In this document: positions 37,936 to 47,432 of the stretch, one piece after another
Position numbering within the stretch: the first letter of the stretch is position 1
How the letters are laid out: each line of letters starts with the position of its first letter
Source of the DNA: Lachnospiraceae bacterium
GTDB lineage: Bacteria > Bacillota > Clostridia > Lachnospirales > Lachnospiraceae
DNA length: 64,000 bases
Assembly (NCBI GenBank): GCA_002892395.1
Contig: NBBL01000004.1
Span: 124,001 to 188,000 of the forward strand
Direction: 5' to 3'
Position numbers and translations under genes: made by a program
The notes under the pieces: generated by a model
The model's input: only the letters and a program-made list of their open reading frames with translations
Databases searched by the model: none
Told to the model about the DNA's origin: nothing

Positions 37936-39143
37936 CTGTTTTCCTCCCACACCTCTTCAATCAATCTCTGCACGGTCTCCCGTTTTCCGCCCTCCAAGGG
38001 GCCGTTATTCTGCCTTTGATAAAACTCCGAAAAATAGGCAAGCGGCGTCTTTCGTTCTGTTTCCTCCGCTCCGCTCACGCTTTGATTTTCTCTTGTTCTC
38101 CTGTTGTCATACTCCAGCCTCATCAGATTATGATAAATCGTTCGCAGCTTATCCATTCCGCCCGGAATATCCTCCTCGTCCGTCAAAATCACCCGGACAT
38201 AATCTTCCCGGTTCATTCTGCTGTAAAAATCCCGCGCTGTCACCTCCAGGTAGCTCCCCCGGATCTCTCGCATATCCCGAAGCGGCTTCAGTAAAACAGT
38301 GCGGATCGAACAAGCGGCAGATCCCGGCAGGGCAGCAGGCGCTCCGATTTCAACCACGGTGACGCTCTTTTTCTGCCCGGTCTCCGAAAAGGAGTATTTC
38401 AGCGGCGTGCCGCAGTAGCGAAGCCGCTGGCTTCCCACGTTTTGCGGTCCGTGGAGATGTCCCAGCGCCACATAGTCAAATCCGTCAAAAACAGAAGCAT
38501 CCACATTGTCCGTTCCCCCGACGGAAATCTCCTCCGATTCGGAACGCGCTGCTCCCGTGACAAATTGATGTGCCAGCAGCACCCGGCGCCGGGGCACTGC
38601 AGCGGTTCCCTGCGCTTTCGAACCGGCATTCCATGCTTCGAACCGTTCCTGTTGCCGGACAGTCGCCCGCCGCAGCACTGCCCGCACCGCGTCCGTGTAA
38701 CTCTCAATTTCCTCCTCTTCCATCCAATGTTTCACCACAGACGGCTTCAAAAACGGCATCAGGTAGAAATCAATCTCACCCCATTGATCCTCCAGTGTCA
38801 CAATGGGAAGCTCGCCGCGATAAACCGCCGAGACGTAGACCTTACTCTGCTTCATCAGCGACGCACCGAAGGAAAGCCGTTCCGGGGAGTCATGATTCCC
38901 GCTGATTGCCAGCACCGTCGTATCCAGCCCGGAGAGCGCCGACAAAAATTCATCCAGCACACACACGGCTTCTGCCGGCGGAATCGGCTTGTCGTACAAA
39001 TCTCCTGCAAGAAGCACTGCATCCGGCTTCTCTTCTTTTACAATCGCAACCACCTGATTCAGAATGTATTTTTGATCCTCCAGCATCGAATACTCGTAGA
39101 CTCGTTTTCCGATGTGAAGATCCGACAAGTGCAAGAGTTTCAT
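37932..39143 (-). CDS. sbcD: Exonuclease SbcD, nuclease subunit
   Basis: 403 residues from MKLLHLSDLHIGKRVYEYS (GGAGG eight bases upstream). Metallophosphatase motifs are in order: SDLHIG, LLAGDLYD, ISGNHDSPERL, ALGHLHGPQ. It works as a pair with SbcC downstream. A 13-bp tandem duplication lies right before its ribosome site. Confidence 0.95.
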   Translation of the reverse strand: MKLLHLSDLHIGKRVYEYSMLEDQKYILNQVVAIVKEEKPDAVLLAGDLYDKPIPPAEAVCVLDEFLSALSGLDTTVLAISGNHDSPERLSFGASLMKQSKVYVSAVYRGELPIVTLEDQWGEIDFYLMPFLKPSVVKHWMEEEEIESYTDAVRAVLRRATVRQQERFEAWNAGSKAQGTAAVPRRRVLLAHQFVTGAARSESEEISVGGTDNVDASVFDGFDYVALGHLHGPQNVGSQRLRYCGTPLKYSFSETGQKKSVTVVEIGAPAALPGSAACSIRTVLLKPLRDMREIRGSYLEVTARDFYSRMNREDYVRVILTDEEDIPGGMDKLRTIYHNLMRLEYDNRRTRENQSVSGAEETERKTPLAYFSEFYQRQNNGPLEGGKRETVQRLIEEVWEENR

Positions 39144-39154
39144 GGCTGCTCCCT

Positions 39155-39180
39155 CCGTCCTGAAATTCCGTCCTGAAATT
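39155..39180. repeat. 13-bp tandem duplication upstream of sbcD
   Basis: CCGTCCTGAAATT occurs twice in direct succession (39155-39167, 39168-39180), with a partial third start. It lies 12 bases upstream of the sbcD start codon. Confidence 0.8.
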
Positions 39181-39195
39181 CCGTTTTGATGCAAA

Positions 39196-39229
39196 GAGGA
39201 GACGTTCCTTCCCTCCGGAGCGTCTCCTC
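39196..39229 (-). terminator. Hairpin terminator after rpiB
   Basis: 13-bp arms GAGGAGACGTTCC/GGAGCGTCTCCTC with one G-T pair, followed on the minus strand by a short T run. It separates pgi-rpiB from sbcDC. Confidence 0.6.
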
Positions 39230-39250
39230 AAATTCCTTCGCGCCTGCGGC

Positions 39251-39712
39251 TTACACTTCTTCCTTCAGCGTTCCGGTCTCTTCAATTTCCGTGATCATTG
39301 CGACGCGATCCCCATGGCGTCCTCCCTGGAACTTCGCGTCCAGCCAGCTGTCCACAATCATCTTCGCCATGTCCGGTCCCACCACTCGGGCGCCGAAGGC
39401 AATAATATTGCTGTTGTTATGCTCCTTGGAGAGCTTTGCACTGTAGGGCTCGCTGCAAACCGCCGCACGAATTCCCTTTACCTTATTGGCCGCCAGAGAG
39501 ATTCCGATTCCCGTTCCGCAGATCAGCACTCCGCCGTCCACCTCTCCCGAGGCCACAAGCTTTGCCACCCGGTACCCTGCCACCGGATAATGGAACCGTT
39601 CCTTTTTGTCCGTTCCCACATTGACAACTTCAATTCCCTTTTCCTCCAGGTAGGCGAGGATTTCTCTCTTCATGTCAACGGCGGCGTGATCATTTCCGAT
39701 TGCAAGCTTCAT
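39251..39712 (-). CDS. rpiB: Ribose-5-phosphate isomerase B
   Basis: 153 residues. [18 protein letters not shown] and [22 protein letters not shown] are the RpiB/LacAB motifs; the latter includes the catalytic Cys region. It interconverts ribose- and ribulose-5-phosphate; an allose-6-phosphate activity cannot be ruled out. Its ATG overlaps the pgi stop by four bases. Confidence 0.93.
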   Translation of the reverse strand: MKLAIGNDHAAVDMKREILAYLEEKGIEVVNVGTDKKERFHYPVAGYRVAKLVASGEVDGGVLICGTGIGISLAANKVKGIRAAVCSEPYSAKLSKEHNNSNIIAFGARVVGPDMAKMIVDSWLDAKFQGGRHGDRVAMITEIEETGTLKEEV

Positions 39713-41061
39713 TTCACTTCTCCCCCCAAAAGCTCTTTTCTTGCCTCCTCGTAGCCCGGCTTTCCGAGAAGTGCAAACATGTTCCTTTTGTAGCTCTCCA
39801 CTCCCGGTTGATCGAAGGGATTCACCCCCAGCATATACCCGCTGATTCCCACTGCAAATTCAAAGAAGTAGAAGAGTGCTCCCAGAGAAAACTCGTCCTG
39901 AGCCGGAACGTCAATTTTCATAATGGGAACGCCGCCGTCCATATGGGCCAGCATGGTTCCGTTCATGGCGTTCTTGCAGACAAAGTCCATGCTCTTTCCC
40001 GCCAGATAGTTCAGTCCGTCCGGATCCTCCTGCTCCGCCTCAATCGTCAGCTCATTCTTGGGCTTTTCCACATTCAGCACCGTTTCCATCAGAATTCTGG
40101 CGCCATCCTGAATATACTGTCCCATCGAATGCAGATCCGTCGTCAGGTTGACGGAATGGGGCAAAATTCCTTTGCCGTCTTTTCCTTCGCTCTCTCCGAA
40201 CAGCTGCTTCCACCACTCCGACACCATGGCAAGGCTCGGTTCATAATTTGCAAGGATCTCCACTTCCTTTCCCTTCCGGTTCAGGATAGTGCGGACCGCC
40301 GCATAGAGCATGGCTCCATTCTCCCGGAACGGTGCGTCCAGAGCCTCCCTCCGCGCCGCTGCCGCTCCTTCCATCAGGCGGTCAATGTCTGCGCCGCTCA
40401 CGGCAATCGGGAGAAGCCCCACTGCTGTGAGAACGGAGAAGCGTCCTCCCACATCATCCGGGATCACAAAGCATTCATATCCCTCCTGATCTGCCAGCTT
40501 CTTCAGCGCTCCCCGCGCCTTGTCCGTGGTCGCATAAATACGCCCTGCTGCTTCCCGTTTCCCATACTTTTTTTCCAGGAGCGCCTTGAACACCCGGAAG
40601 CTGATGGCCGTCTCCGTCGTGGTGCCGGATTTTGAAATAACATTCACCGAAAAATCCCGCTCCCCGATCACATCCATCAGACCGTTCATGTACTGTCCGC
40701 TCATGTTGTTCCCGACAAAATAGATTTCCGGCGTTTTTCTTTGCTCCCTGGTCAGCTGATTGTAAAACCCGTGGCGCAAAAACTCAATGGCTGCCCGCGC
40801 TCCAAGATAGGAACCGCCGATTCCCGCCACAATCAAGACCTCTGAGTCCTTCTGAATTCGCTCTGCTGCCGCCTTGATCCTCGCAAATTCTTCCTTGTCA
40901 TAATCCTCAGGAAGATCAATCCATCCGTGAAAGTCGCTGCCGGCTCCCACGTGGTTTACCAGCTGATCATACGCCAGCTCCGCCGCCGCTTCCATCTGTA
41001 AAACTTCTTCCTCTCTCAAAAACCGCTTCGTGTTGGAATAATCAAAATGAATTCCGCCCAT
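39709..41061 (-). CDS. pgi: Glucose-6-phosphate isomerase
   Basis: 450 residues from [15 protein letters not shown] (AAGGAG eight bases upstream; the frame is open 50 codons further but that extension is Lys/Arg-rich and unlike the family). [32 protein letters not shown] and the C-terminal [10 protein letters not shown]-like [13 protein letters not shown] are the catalytic and sugar-phosphate motifs. It sits in an operon with rpiB, linking glycolysis and the pentose phosphate pathway. Confidence 0.96.
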   Translation of the reverse strand: MGGIHFDYSNTKRFLREEEVLQMEAAAELAYDQLVNHVGAGSDFHGWIDLPEDYDKEEFARIKAAAERIQKDSEVLIVAGIGGSYLGARAAIEFLRHGFYNQLTREQRKTPEIYFVGNNMSGQYMNGLMDVIGERDFSVNVISKSGTTTETAISFRVFKALLEKKYGKREAAGRIYATTDKARGALKKLADQEGYECFVIPDDVGGRFSVLTAVGLLPIAVSGADIDRLMEGAAAARREALDAPFRENGAMLYAAVRTILNRKGKEVEILANYEPSLAMVSEWWKQLFGESEGKDGKGILPHSVNLTTDLHSMGQYIQDGARILMETVLNVEKPKNELTIEAEQEDPDGLNYLAGKSMDFVCKNAMNGTMLAHMDGGVPIMKIDVPAQDEFSLGALFYFFEFAVGISGYMLGVNPFDQPGVESYKRNMFALLGKPGYEEARKELLGGEVK

Positions 41062-41223
41062 ACCTTCTCTCCTTTTTCCGGTCTTTGCTCCCTGCTTCTC
41101 CCGGGCGCCCGTTTTGATCCCGCCTCCGGGTCTCTTCCTTTTATGCTCCCGGCAGCCGATCGCGCCCATCCGCGGGAATCCCTCTTTTCTGACCTTGAAC
41201 GCTTCTATCATAGCACAAATTGC

Positions 41224-42129
41224 TTACTCAAAACACCGTTTCTCCTGCAGCCTTTGAAAGACCAGTTTCCCCAGCGCCCGGTACCCGGAGGAATTAAAGT
41301 GAAGGCCGTCAAACAGGAGGCCCTCCGGGATACGTCCTTCCCGTGCTGCTGCCAAATCCTCCTTCTCCGGCATCCCTGCCAACGTGAAACCATGCTGACT
41401 CATTTCCTCTCTGACATTCAGATAGCTGTCCCCGAAGGCTGCTTCAAAGCACTGCTCCCACTCCCGCATTTCAGCTCCGGTTCCGAATGGAAGCCCCAGC
41501 ACCAGGTATTGCCCCTGGTCTGCATGATACCAGTCGATCAGCATTCTGTGCTGCCCAATCAGATCCTCCGCACTCTCGAAGCTCCCGTTTGCTCCCATGA
41601 GGATAATCGGGAAATCACTCCGGTATTCCCTTGCCGCCTGAGTCGTCAGGGCACTTCCTTTGGGGATATGAACCCCCCGCTTCTGCTCCCCGCCCTTCCC
41701 GGGGAAGTCTGCATCCAGCCGAAGGCAATAACGTTCTCCGCAAAAATATCCGCCTTCTCGCGTAAGCCTGCCCCCATACTCCTGCCCTTCTTCGTCGCAC
41801 ACAAAGATACGCTCCAAACCGGCATTTCCGTAGAGCAGCGGGCAGATTTCCGCACCTAGGGGAGAGAACAATTCCACCTCCTTCGGATACCCGGGATCCT
41901 CCAGCCACACCTCCTCCCGGAGACGAAACGGAACGGCTCCCGTTCTTCCGAGTATCGTCACGCTGTCCTCTCCGTTGACCCCAAGATTCGTGACTCTTAT
42001 GGTTCTTCCCTTCCTTTGACCGCAAATTTGTTCCTGATTCAGCAACCGCTTCAGCTCCGCCGGATAGGAAGTGCCGCCGCCGCCGAATCCGGCGGTCAGA
42101 CTGTCTCCGATGCAAACAATACCCCGCAT
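41224..42129 (-). CDS. SGNH/GDSL hydrolase
   Basis: 301 residues from MRGIVCIGDSLTAGFGGG (GGAG upstream). Block I GDSLTAG has the catalytic Ser, block II is GVNGED, block III GANGSFE and block V DGLHFNSSGY with the Asp-His pair. An insert of about 90 residues between blocks II and III is rich in beta strands. There is no signal peptide. Such enzymes remove acyl groups from sugars or lipids; the substrate is unknown. Confidence 0.8.
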   Translation of the reverse strand: MRGIVCIGDSLTAGFGGGGTSYPAELKRLLNQEQICGQRKGRTIRVTNLGVNGEDSVTILGRTGAVPFRLREEVWLEDPGYPKEVELFSPLGAEICPLLYGNAGLERIFVCDEEGQEYGGRLTREGGYFCGERYCLRLDADFPGKGGEQKRGVHIPKGSALTTQAAREYRSDFPIILMGANGSFESAEDLIGQHRMLIDWYHADQGQYLVLGLPFGTGAEMREWEQCFEAAFGDSYLNVREEMSQHGFTLAGMPEKEDLAAAREGRIPEGLLFDGLHFNSSGYRALGKLVFQRLQEKRCFE

Positions 42130-42283
42130 ATTCTTCTCCTGTCTCCTGGCAGATTCCATTTCTGTCTGCTGACTGCTGTCGCCGGATTCGGTGGAAAATT
42201 CCCGATTTGCCTCGGCTTCACCGCCGAAGACCTAAGTGTCACGCTCTGTGCCTATGGGGTGAAGCCCCGTCTCAGCCTTTCTG

Positions 42284-42312
42284 TTGTCCCGCCATTCGTT
42301 CTGTGTTAAAAT
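42284..42312 (+). promoter_or_regulatory. Candidate promoter of aroK
   Basis: TTGTCC, 17-bp spacer, TAAAAT, with a leader of about 72 bases to the aroK start. A GGGG/CCCC mini-hairpin lies upstream at 42256-42268. Confidence 0.45.
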
Positions 42313-42391
42313 CCCAGCGAACCAAATTCACACCCCGAAGGATTGCAGCACTCCTTCCCGTCTCACTGCATCGTAAAAAGGATACCCGGAA

Positions 42392-42985
42392 ATGAAAGCA
42401 TATCCCACCCCAATCCCGAACCATGCCGCCCCCCAGGAAAACATTATCCTGATCGGCTTCATGGGAGTGGGAAAAACCACCGTCTCCGCCCGGCTCGGAC
42501 GCATGCTTCGGAGAACCGTTCTGGACACGGACCAAATCATCGCCGAACGACTGCAGGCCAGCATACCCGAAATTTTTGAGCGCCGCGGAGAACCCTTTTT
42601 CCGCGCCGCGGAGCATATGCTGTTATCGGAACTGAAGCGGGAATCCGGCTCCGTGATTTCCTGCGGCGGCGGCATCATTCTGCGTTCGGACAACCGAAGG
42701 CTGCTTCGTTCCATGGGAACGGTCATCCTTCTCACCGCAACGCCGGAAACCATCTGCGCGCGGGTCTCCCAAAGAACCGACCTGCCCCTGCTGAGTGAAA
42801 ACAGGACGCTCTCCCACATTCAATCTATGCTTAAGAATCGGGAGCGCTTCTACCGCGCATGTGCGGACCTCACCATCTCCACCGACCAAAAGAGCGTGGC
42901 GAGGATCTGCGCAAAGATCCTCGCTCTGTTGAATCGAAGGGATGCAGAAGCAAAGGCCGCTCATGGGAACCCTCACTTCCCGTAG
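42392..42985 (+). CDS. aroK: Shikimate kinase
   Basis: 197 residues. ILIGFMGVGKTTVSARLG is the P-loop, LDTDQIIAERL the shikimate-binding Asp region, and SCGGGIILRSDN the central Gly motif. It phosphorylates shikimate in the aromatic pathway. It is one of the few plus-strand genes here, alone, and its stop overlaps the convergent hflC gene by 13 bases. Confidence 0.93.
   Translation: MKAYPTPIPNHAAPQENIILIGFMGVGKTTVSARLGRMLRRTVLDTDQIIAERLQASIPEIFERRGEPFFRAAEHMLLSELKRESGSVISCGGGIILRSDNRRLLRSMGTVILLTATPETICARVSQRTDLPLLSENRTLSHIQSMLKNRERFYRACADLTISTDQKSVARICAKILALLNRRDAEAKAAHGNPHFP
42887..42924 (-). terminator. Possible hflKC terminator inside aroK
   Basis: A 10-bp perfect stem GCGAGGATCT/AGATCCTCGC (42899-42924) lies within the aroK coding region, 49 bases beyond the hflC stop. 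On the minus strand it is followed by CTCTTTTGG. It may end the hflK-hflC transcript. Confidence 0.4.
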
Positions 42986-43833
42986 AACACCTGAACCAGC
43001 GGAGATTCCTTGTCCAGAATCAAGGTCTTGTTTCCGTTTTTCATAGAGGCCTTGGCGGCATCCAGTGCCCGGACGAAATTGTAAAATTCCGCACGGCCTT
43101 TGTCATTGTACGCCGCCGAGAGAATCTGCATGTACTGTGCTTCTCCCTCTGCCCGAAGGATTTCCGCATTCTTCTGCGCTTCCGACTTCATGACCGAGAC
43201 CTCCCGATCCGTGTTGTTTCGAATCTTCTGCGCCTCCGAATTGCCCTGCGCGGTATAAGAGGCCGCAATGTTATTCCGCTCGGAAATCATCCGATCATAC
43301 ACCGCCTGCTTATTGTCATCCGGCATATCCAGAGATTTTGTTTCCACCGCCAGCACTTCTATCCCGTAGCCCTCCAGAGCCGTTCCGATATTCTTTGTGA
43401 TGTCCAGTGCCAGCTTGCCGTTCCGATTTTCGATGATATCCGACTGATCCATGTTGGAAATCACAGCCTTCAGCGAGGAAAACACAGAGGCCGCGATGCG
43501 CGCCTGCCCCTGCGCCACCTGCCCGTTTAAGTATCGCGTGAATTTCACGGGATCACTGATGTGCCAGATCACGAAGGCATCCGCGATCATGGTCTTCTTA
43601 TCTCTGGTAATGACATCCGATTTCGGAATGTCGTAGAGCTGAATGGCCTTCGGAAGCACAGCCGCTTCCTGAATCAGCGGGATTTTAAAGCTGAGACCCG
43701 GCTGATCGCTCACCCGAACAATCTCTCCGAACTGCTTCACCAGTCTGTACTCATTGGGATATGTCACCACTGCAGAGGACGCAGCCACTGCCAGCAGCAC
43801 TGCCAGCCCGCCGATCAAAAGTGTCTTTTTCAT
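42973..43833 (-). CDS. hflC: Membrane protease modulator HflC (SPFH family)
   Basis: 286 residues. An N-terminal membrane span (LLIGGLAVLLAVAASSAVVTY) is followed by an SPFH/prohibitin domain (YRLVKQFGEIVRV; GLSFKIPLIQ) and a Glu/Ala-rich coiled coil (SEAQKNAEILRAEGEAQYM). HflKC forms a cage around FtsH in other bacteria and limits its access to substrates; ftsH is present at 4205. It overlaps hflK by four bases. Confidence 0.9.
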   Translation of the reverse strand: MKKTLLIGGLAVLLAVAASSAVVTYPNEYRLVKQFGEIVRVSDQPGLSFKIPLIQEAAVLPKAIQLYDIPKSDVITRDKKTMIADAFVIWHISDPVKFTRYLNGQVAQGQARIAASVFSSLKAVISNMDQSDIIENRNGKLALDITKNIGTALEGYGIEVLAVETKSLDMPDDNKQAVYDRMISERNNIAASYTAQGNSEAQKIRNNTDREVSVMKSEAQKNAEILRAEGEAQYMQILSAAYNDKGRAEFYNFVRALDAAKASMKNGNKTLILDKESPLVQVFYGK

Positions 43834-44939
43834 TCCCGCTCACCCCCTGTCTCCGGCTCCGCATGTTCCGTCTCCGGCGCATCCGCCGAAAAATGCTCCA
43901 GCGGAAGGAGCTTCTGCGTGGCTCCGTCCGTCACATATACCTTGAGCTCCGGCAGAATGTCCTCCATCGCCTCGTAAAACATGCGCCGGCGTGTGATCAA
44001 AGGATACTTCTCATACTCCGCATACATCTGCTCAAAGCGGGACGCCTGTCCCTCCGCCTCATTCACCCGGGCCTGCTTCTCCGCTTCCGCCTGCTTGATA
44101 ATCTGATCGCAGGAGGCCTCTGCCTGCGGCAGCTTTTCATTGCGATCCTTGTTTGCATTGTTCACCGCGGTTTCCTTGCCCTGCTTTGCGTTCTCCACAT
44201 TCTTAAACGCGCTCAGAACCTCCTGCGTCGGCGGAAACGCATCCTGAATCGTAATGTTGACCACCGATAATCCAATGTCCTCGCTGATCACCCGCTCTGT
44301 CAGCTTTTCCTTGATCTCCGACTGAATCGCAGCCTTTCCGGTGGTGATGACATCGTCCACATTGTATACACCCACCGTGTCGCGAATATAGGACTGGGCC
44401 AGCATTTTAAGCGTCGCCTCCGGCTCCTCCGAGGCGTACAGATACTTGATCGGATCACTGACCATATACTCCAGATAGAAATCGGTGTTCACAAAGTTGA
44501 AGTCCTTGGTGATCATGATTGCCTCTTCCGGAATGGTGGTGTTGTCCCCGGGAACGTAGCCGATCGGCATCCCCTTAATGATTTTGGACACCATATGCAC
44601 ATTCTGAATCAACGGAATTTTAAAATGCAGTCCGGCCTGTGTCTCCGCGCTGGGACTGCCCAGGGTGGTGACCACTGCATAGTTGTCCTCGTCCAGGCGG
44701 TACCAGCAAGTGTTCAGGAGTGAAACGACAGCCAGCACCAGAAAAGCCTTGCCCAGCCGCTTCAGGGAAATCTTCCGATTTTTCTTTGCCGGCGGCGGAT
44801 CAATATTCCCTGTATCCATTCCCTCAAACGGCTGTTTTCGTCCCGCATTTTGAAACAGCCTCTCCAACGCATCAAAAATCGATCCTCTCAAGCTCCCTCC
44901 CTTTCCTCCGCTCCTCTTCGCGGAATAGCATGGACGCAC
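43830..44939 (-). CDS. hflK: Membrane protease modulator HflK (SPFH family)
   Basis: 369 residues from a GTG start (GGAAGGAAAA upstream); a TTG at 44891 with GGGAGGG upstream is an equally plausible start and would remove 16 residues. A Pro/Lys-rich cytoplasmic start is followed by one span (KAFLVLAVVSLLNTCWY), the SPFH domain (YAVVTTLGSPSAETQAGLHF) and a coiled coil. It partners HflC to form the FtsH-associated ring. Confidence 0.88.
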   Translation of the reverse strand: MRPCYSAKRSGGKGGSLRGSIFDALERLFQNAGRKQPFEGMDTGNIDPPPAKKNRKISLKRLGKAFLVLAVVSLLNTCWYRLDEDNYAVVTTLGSPSAETQAGLHFKIPLIQNVHMVSKIIKGMPIGYVPGDNTTIPEEAIMITKDFNFVNTDFYLEYMVSDPIKYLYASEEPEATLKMLAQSYIRDTVGVYNVDDVITTGKAAIQSEIKEKLTERVISEDIGLSVVNITIQDAFPPTQEVLSAFKNVENAKQGKETAVNNANKDRNEKLPQAEASCDQIIKQAEAEKQARVNEAEGQASRFEQMYAEYEKYPLITRRRMFYEAMEDILPELKVYVTDGATQKLLPLEHFSADAPETEHAEPETGGERE

Positions 44940-44962
44940 CTTTTCCTTCCCTATACCTTATT

Positions 44963-46093
44963 TCATGCCTTACTTCGAATCCGAACGCCGTTTACCGTCA
45001 CGTTGTCCCGCACCGGAATCAGAAAATACTCGGTTCCGTCAATGACCCTTGTCTCGATCACAGCAGCCGATTCCGGCGCAATCTCCATTGACAAGTGATC
45101 CGATTTCACCGAGAGCTTCTTCCTCTCTGCAATATTTTCTGCCAGCAGCGGCTGTGTTTCCGCTCCTATGATCTCATCATAGGCCAGATCCAGGCGTGCA
45201 ATTGCTTCCTCGTCCGCCCCGTTGTCGTAAAAAATCCGGCGAAGCTCCGCGTGATCCACCACCGCAGGTTCCTCTGCATCCTTTCCCGCCTCTGCAATTT
45301 GAACAACGGCTTCATTCATATTTTTCACCGTTTCGTAGTCACATTGCTCTCCCAGCGCCGCTTCCAAAACCGCGCGAAAGGCGTCCTTCTCTGCGGTTTC
45401 CGCTCTGGGAAGCTCTGTCCCCAGCAACGCCTCTGCCAGCTCGTCATGCCGCGCCTTCTCATTTTTCGCGTACCAAAGCGCTGCGTGAATATCGCTGCTG
45501 CGTTCGTTGAATGCCGGATACAAAAGTCCGGTCTCCGGCTTTTGCACACTCCAGTCCTCGGTTCTGCTGAAAAAGGCTTTTTCCGCTGCGTCATAGCAGA
45601 GACCGTCCCGCAGCAGCAAAACCGGGCAAATCGACAGCTCAAGGAAATGGTACACCTCCTCCGAAGCGTCCGACAGCCCAATCCCGTCGCGTGTCCTTCC
45701 GGGCACATCGTAGCTTCCGTGTACCAGTAAAATAAGATACTTCTCCGAAGACCGATAGGATTCTATCACGCGATCAAAGAAGTCACTCACAAGGGTTTCG
45801 TCCTTCAATCCGCTCTTCAGGAGACGATACAAATAGGCCTGATGTCCCCCCTCCCGCTCTTCCTTCAGCGGAAAATCAACATTAAAGAGGGTTCTTCCGA
45901 TCCTGCCTGATACCACTTTTTTAAAGAGCTCGCAGTATTTAAAAAGCTCCTCGTCCTCCAAACTGTGCAGCGTGTCCTTCAGCTCAGTGATTTTTTCTTT
46001 GTTCTCGCTCACATAACAGCCGTACATGCGGTCGATCCGGCAATCGTTCTTATCGAACAGCCGTCTGACCTCATTGATTGCTTTTTTGTCCAT
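44963..46093 (-). CDS. DUF4317 protein
   Basis: 376 residues, no membrane segment or signal peptide. The sequence (MDKKAINEVRRLFDKNDCRI, then YGCYVSENKEKITEL) matches the DUF4317 family common in Lachnospiraceae and Ruminococcaceae. The function is unknown. It lies 23 bases upstream of hflK and may be transcribed with it. Confidence 0.8.
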   Translation of the reverse strand: MDKKAINEVRRLFDKNDCRIDRMYGCYVSENKEKITELKDTLHSLEDEELFKYCELFKKVVSGRIGRTLFNVDFPLKEEREGGHQAYLYRLLKSGLKDETLVSDFFDRVIESYRSSEKYLILLVHGSYDVPGRTRDGIGLSDASEEVYHFLELSICPVLLLRDGLCYDAAEKAFFSRTEDWSVQKPETGLLYPAFNERSSDIHAALWYAKNEKARHDELAEALLGTELPRAETAEKDAFRAVLEAALGEQCDYETVKNMNEAVVQIAEAGKDAEEPAVVDHAELRRIFYDNGADEEAIARLDLAYDEIIGAETQPLLAENIAERKKLSVKSDHLSMEIAPESAAVIETRVIDGTEYFLIPVRDNVTVNGVRIRSKA

Positions 46094-46164
46094 ACATTTT
46101 GGTTTCTCCTTATCCGCTCTATCATACCAACCCGGGCGTCAATCCACAAGAAGTGTCCCTGACT

Positions 46165-46545
46165 TCAGCTCAAAAATACGCGCAGCGCTTCCGCATCCAC
46201 TTCCTCCTTCATCTCACACACCCTGCAGTAGGAATCATCGCAGCAGATCACGGAAGCATGTTGCGGAAACCAGCTGCGAAACCAAAGAATCTGCTCCGCC
46301 AGATCCCGCTCCCGGTTTTCGGACTGAAAACAGTCAATCACAAAGGTGACGCGCCGCCGATCCATCATACCGGAAAAAGCGTACTTCTCGCTCACGGCCC
46401 GCCATTCCAGACAATACTGACGGGAATCGGATGCCGGACGAATCTCCAGCCCCCTGTACTTCTTATGAAATTCTCGCTGAAAGACGTTCAGATCCAGCGT
46501 GTCATTGTAAACCGCATCCATATGGATGAACATGCTCTCATTCAT
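46165..46545 (-). CDS. Hypothetical protein with C-terminal cysteine group
   Basis: 126 residues, not recognised. Soluble, with WFRSWFPQHASVICCDDSYC and a further Cys three residues on, four cysteines within 12 residues that might bind metal. AAGGA lies five bases before the ATG and it has its own promoter. Its position between nth and the DUF4317 gene gives no functional hint. Confidence 0.6.
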   Translation of the reverse strand: MNESMFIHMDAVYNDTLDLNVFQREFHKKYRGLEIRPASDSRQYCLEWRAVSEKYAFSGMMDRRRVTFVIDCFQSENRERDLAEQILWFRSWFPQHASVICCDDSYCRVCEMKEEVDAEALRVFLS

Positions 46546-46603
46546 GGCTGTCCTTTCTGACTGTTCTTACATTTTCTACAGTCTAGCACAGCCCCTCCGG
46601 CAA

Positions 46604-46632
46604 AGTTTATCAAAATGATGAAGCTTTGTTAA
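46604..46632 (-). promoter_or_regulatory. Promoter of the 126-residue hypothetical protein
   Basis: TTAACA (46632-46627), 17-bp spacer, TAAACT (46609-46604), leader about 52 bases. An imperfect inverted repeat (CAAAG...CTTTG) spans the promoter and might be an operator. Confidence 0.5.
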
Positions 46633-46667
46633 AGAATTTCTTTTACAGAATCCTGAAACCCATGACA

Positions 46668-47366
46668 TTACGTCACCTGCTTTCCGTGGCGGCAGATATC
46701 CCGAAGACAGCACGAAGGACAGTCCGGTCTTCTGGCGACGCACACCTTTCTCCCGTGATCCACCAGCCGATGACAGAGTTGATTCCCCTCCTCCGGAGGA
46801 ATGATCTCCCACAGAAGCTTCTCTACCTTTCCGGGTTCTTTGACGTTGTCCACAAGTCCGATGAGGTTGCAAAGACGAATGCAGTGCGTATCGGTCACGA
46901 TCGCCGGTTTTCCAAAGATATCCCCCATGATCAGATTGGCGCTTTTTCTCCCGACGCCGGGAAGAGAGAGCAACGCGTCAAAGTCATCCGGTACCTGATC
47001 GTGAAAGGTTTCGTGCAGCATCTTCATACATTTGGAAATATCCCGGGCTTTGCTGGGTCCCAGACCGCAGGGACGGACAATCGCCTCTATTTCCTCCACC
47101 GGAGCCTGGGCCAACGCCTGAATCGACGGAAATTTTGCGTACAGCTTCGGCGTCACCTGATCAACCCGCAGATCTGTACACTGGGCGGCAAGCCGCACGC
47201 TCACCAAAAGCTGCCATGCGTTTTCAAATGTGAGGGTACAGTGCGTGTCCGGATATTCCTGTTTCAGGCGCTCAATCACCTCCAGCGCCAGTTTCCGCCT
47301 GGCCTCCGGATCCCTCTGATCCTTGTTTTTTTCTGCTTTCTTCTGTTTGCCATCCGCTCTTGCCAA
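46668..47366 (-). CDS. nth: Endonuclease III
   Basis: 232 residues from a TTG at 47366, chosen because AAGGAG sits seven bases upstream; an ATG at 47396 with a weak site would add 10 residues. The helix-hairpin-helix LPGVGRKSANLI has the catalytic Lys, VTDTHC the catalytic Asp, and CVARRPDCPSCCLRDIC the 4Fe-4S loop. It removes oxidised pyrimidines. Confidence 0.92.
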   Translation of the reverse strand: MARADGKQKKAEKNKDQRDPEARRKLALEVIERLKQEYPDTHCTLTFENAWQLLVSVRLAAQCTDLRVDQVTPKLYAKFPSIQALAQAPVEEIEAIVRPCGLGPSKARDISKCMKMLHETFHDQVPDDFDALLSLPGVGRKSANLIMGDIFGKPAIVTDTHCIRLCNLIGLVDNVKEPGKVEKLLWEIIPPEEGNQLCHRLVDHGRKVCVARRPDCPSCCLRDICRHGKQVT

Positions 47367-47432
47367 ATGTTCTCTCCTTCTCCCGGACCCATTCATCCCG
47401 CGGCTTCTCTGCTTCCATACCGCCGCTCCCTG

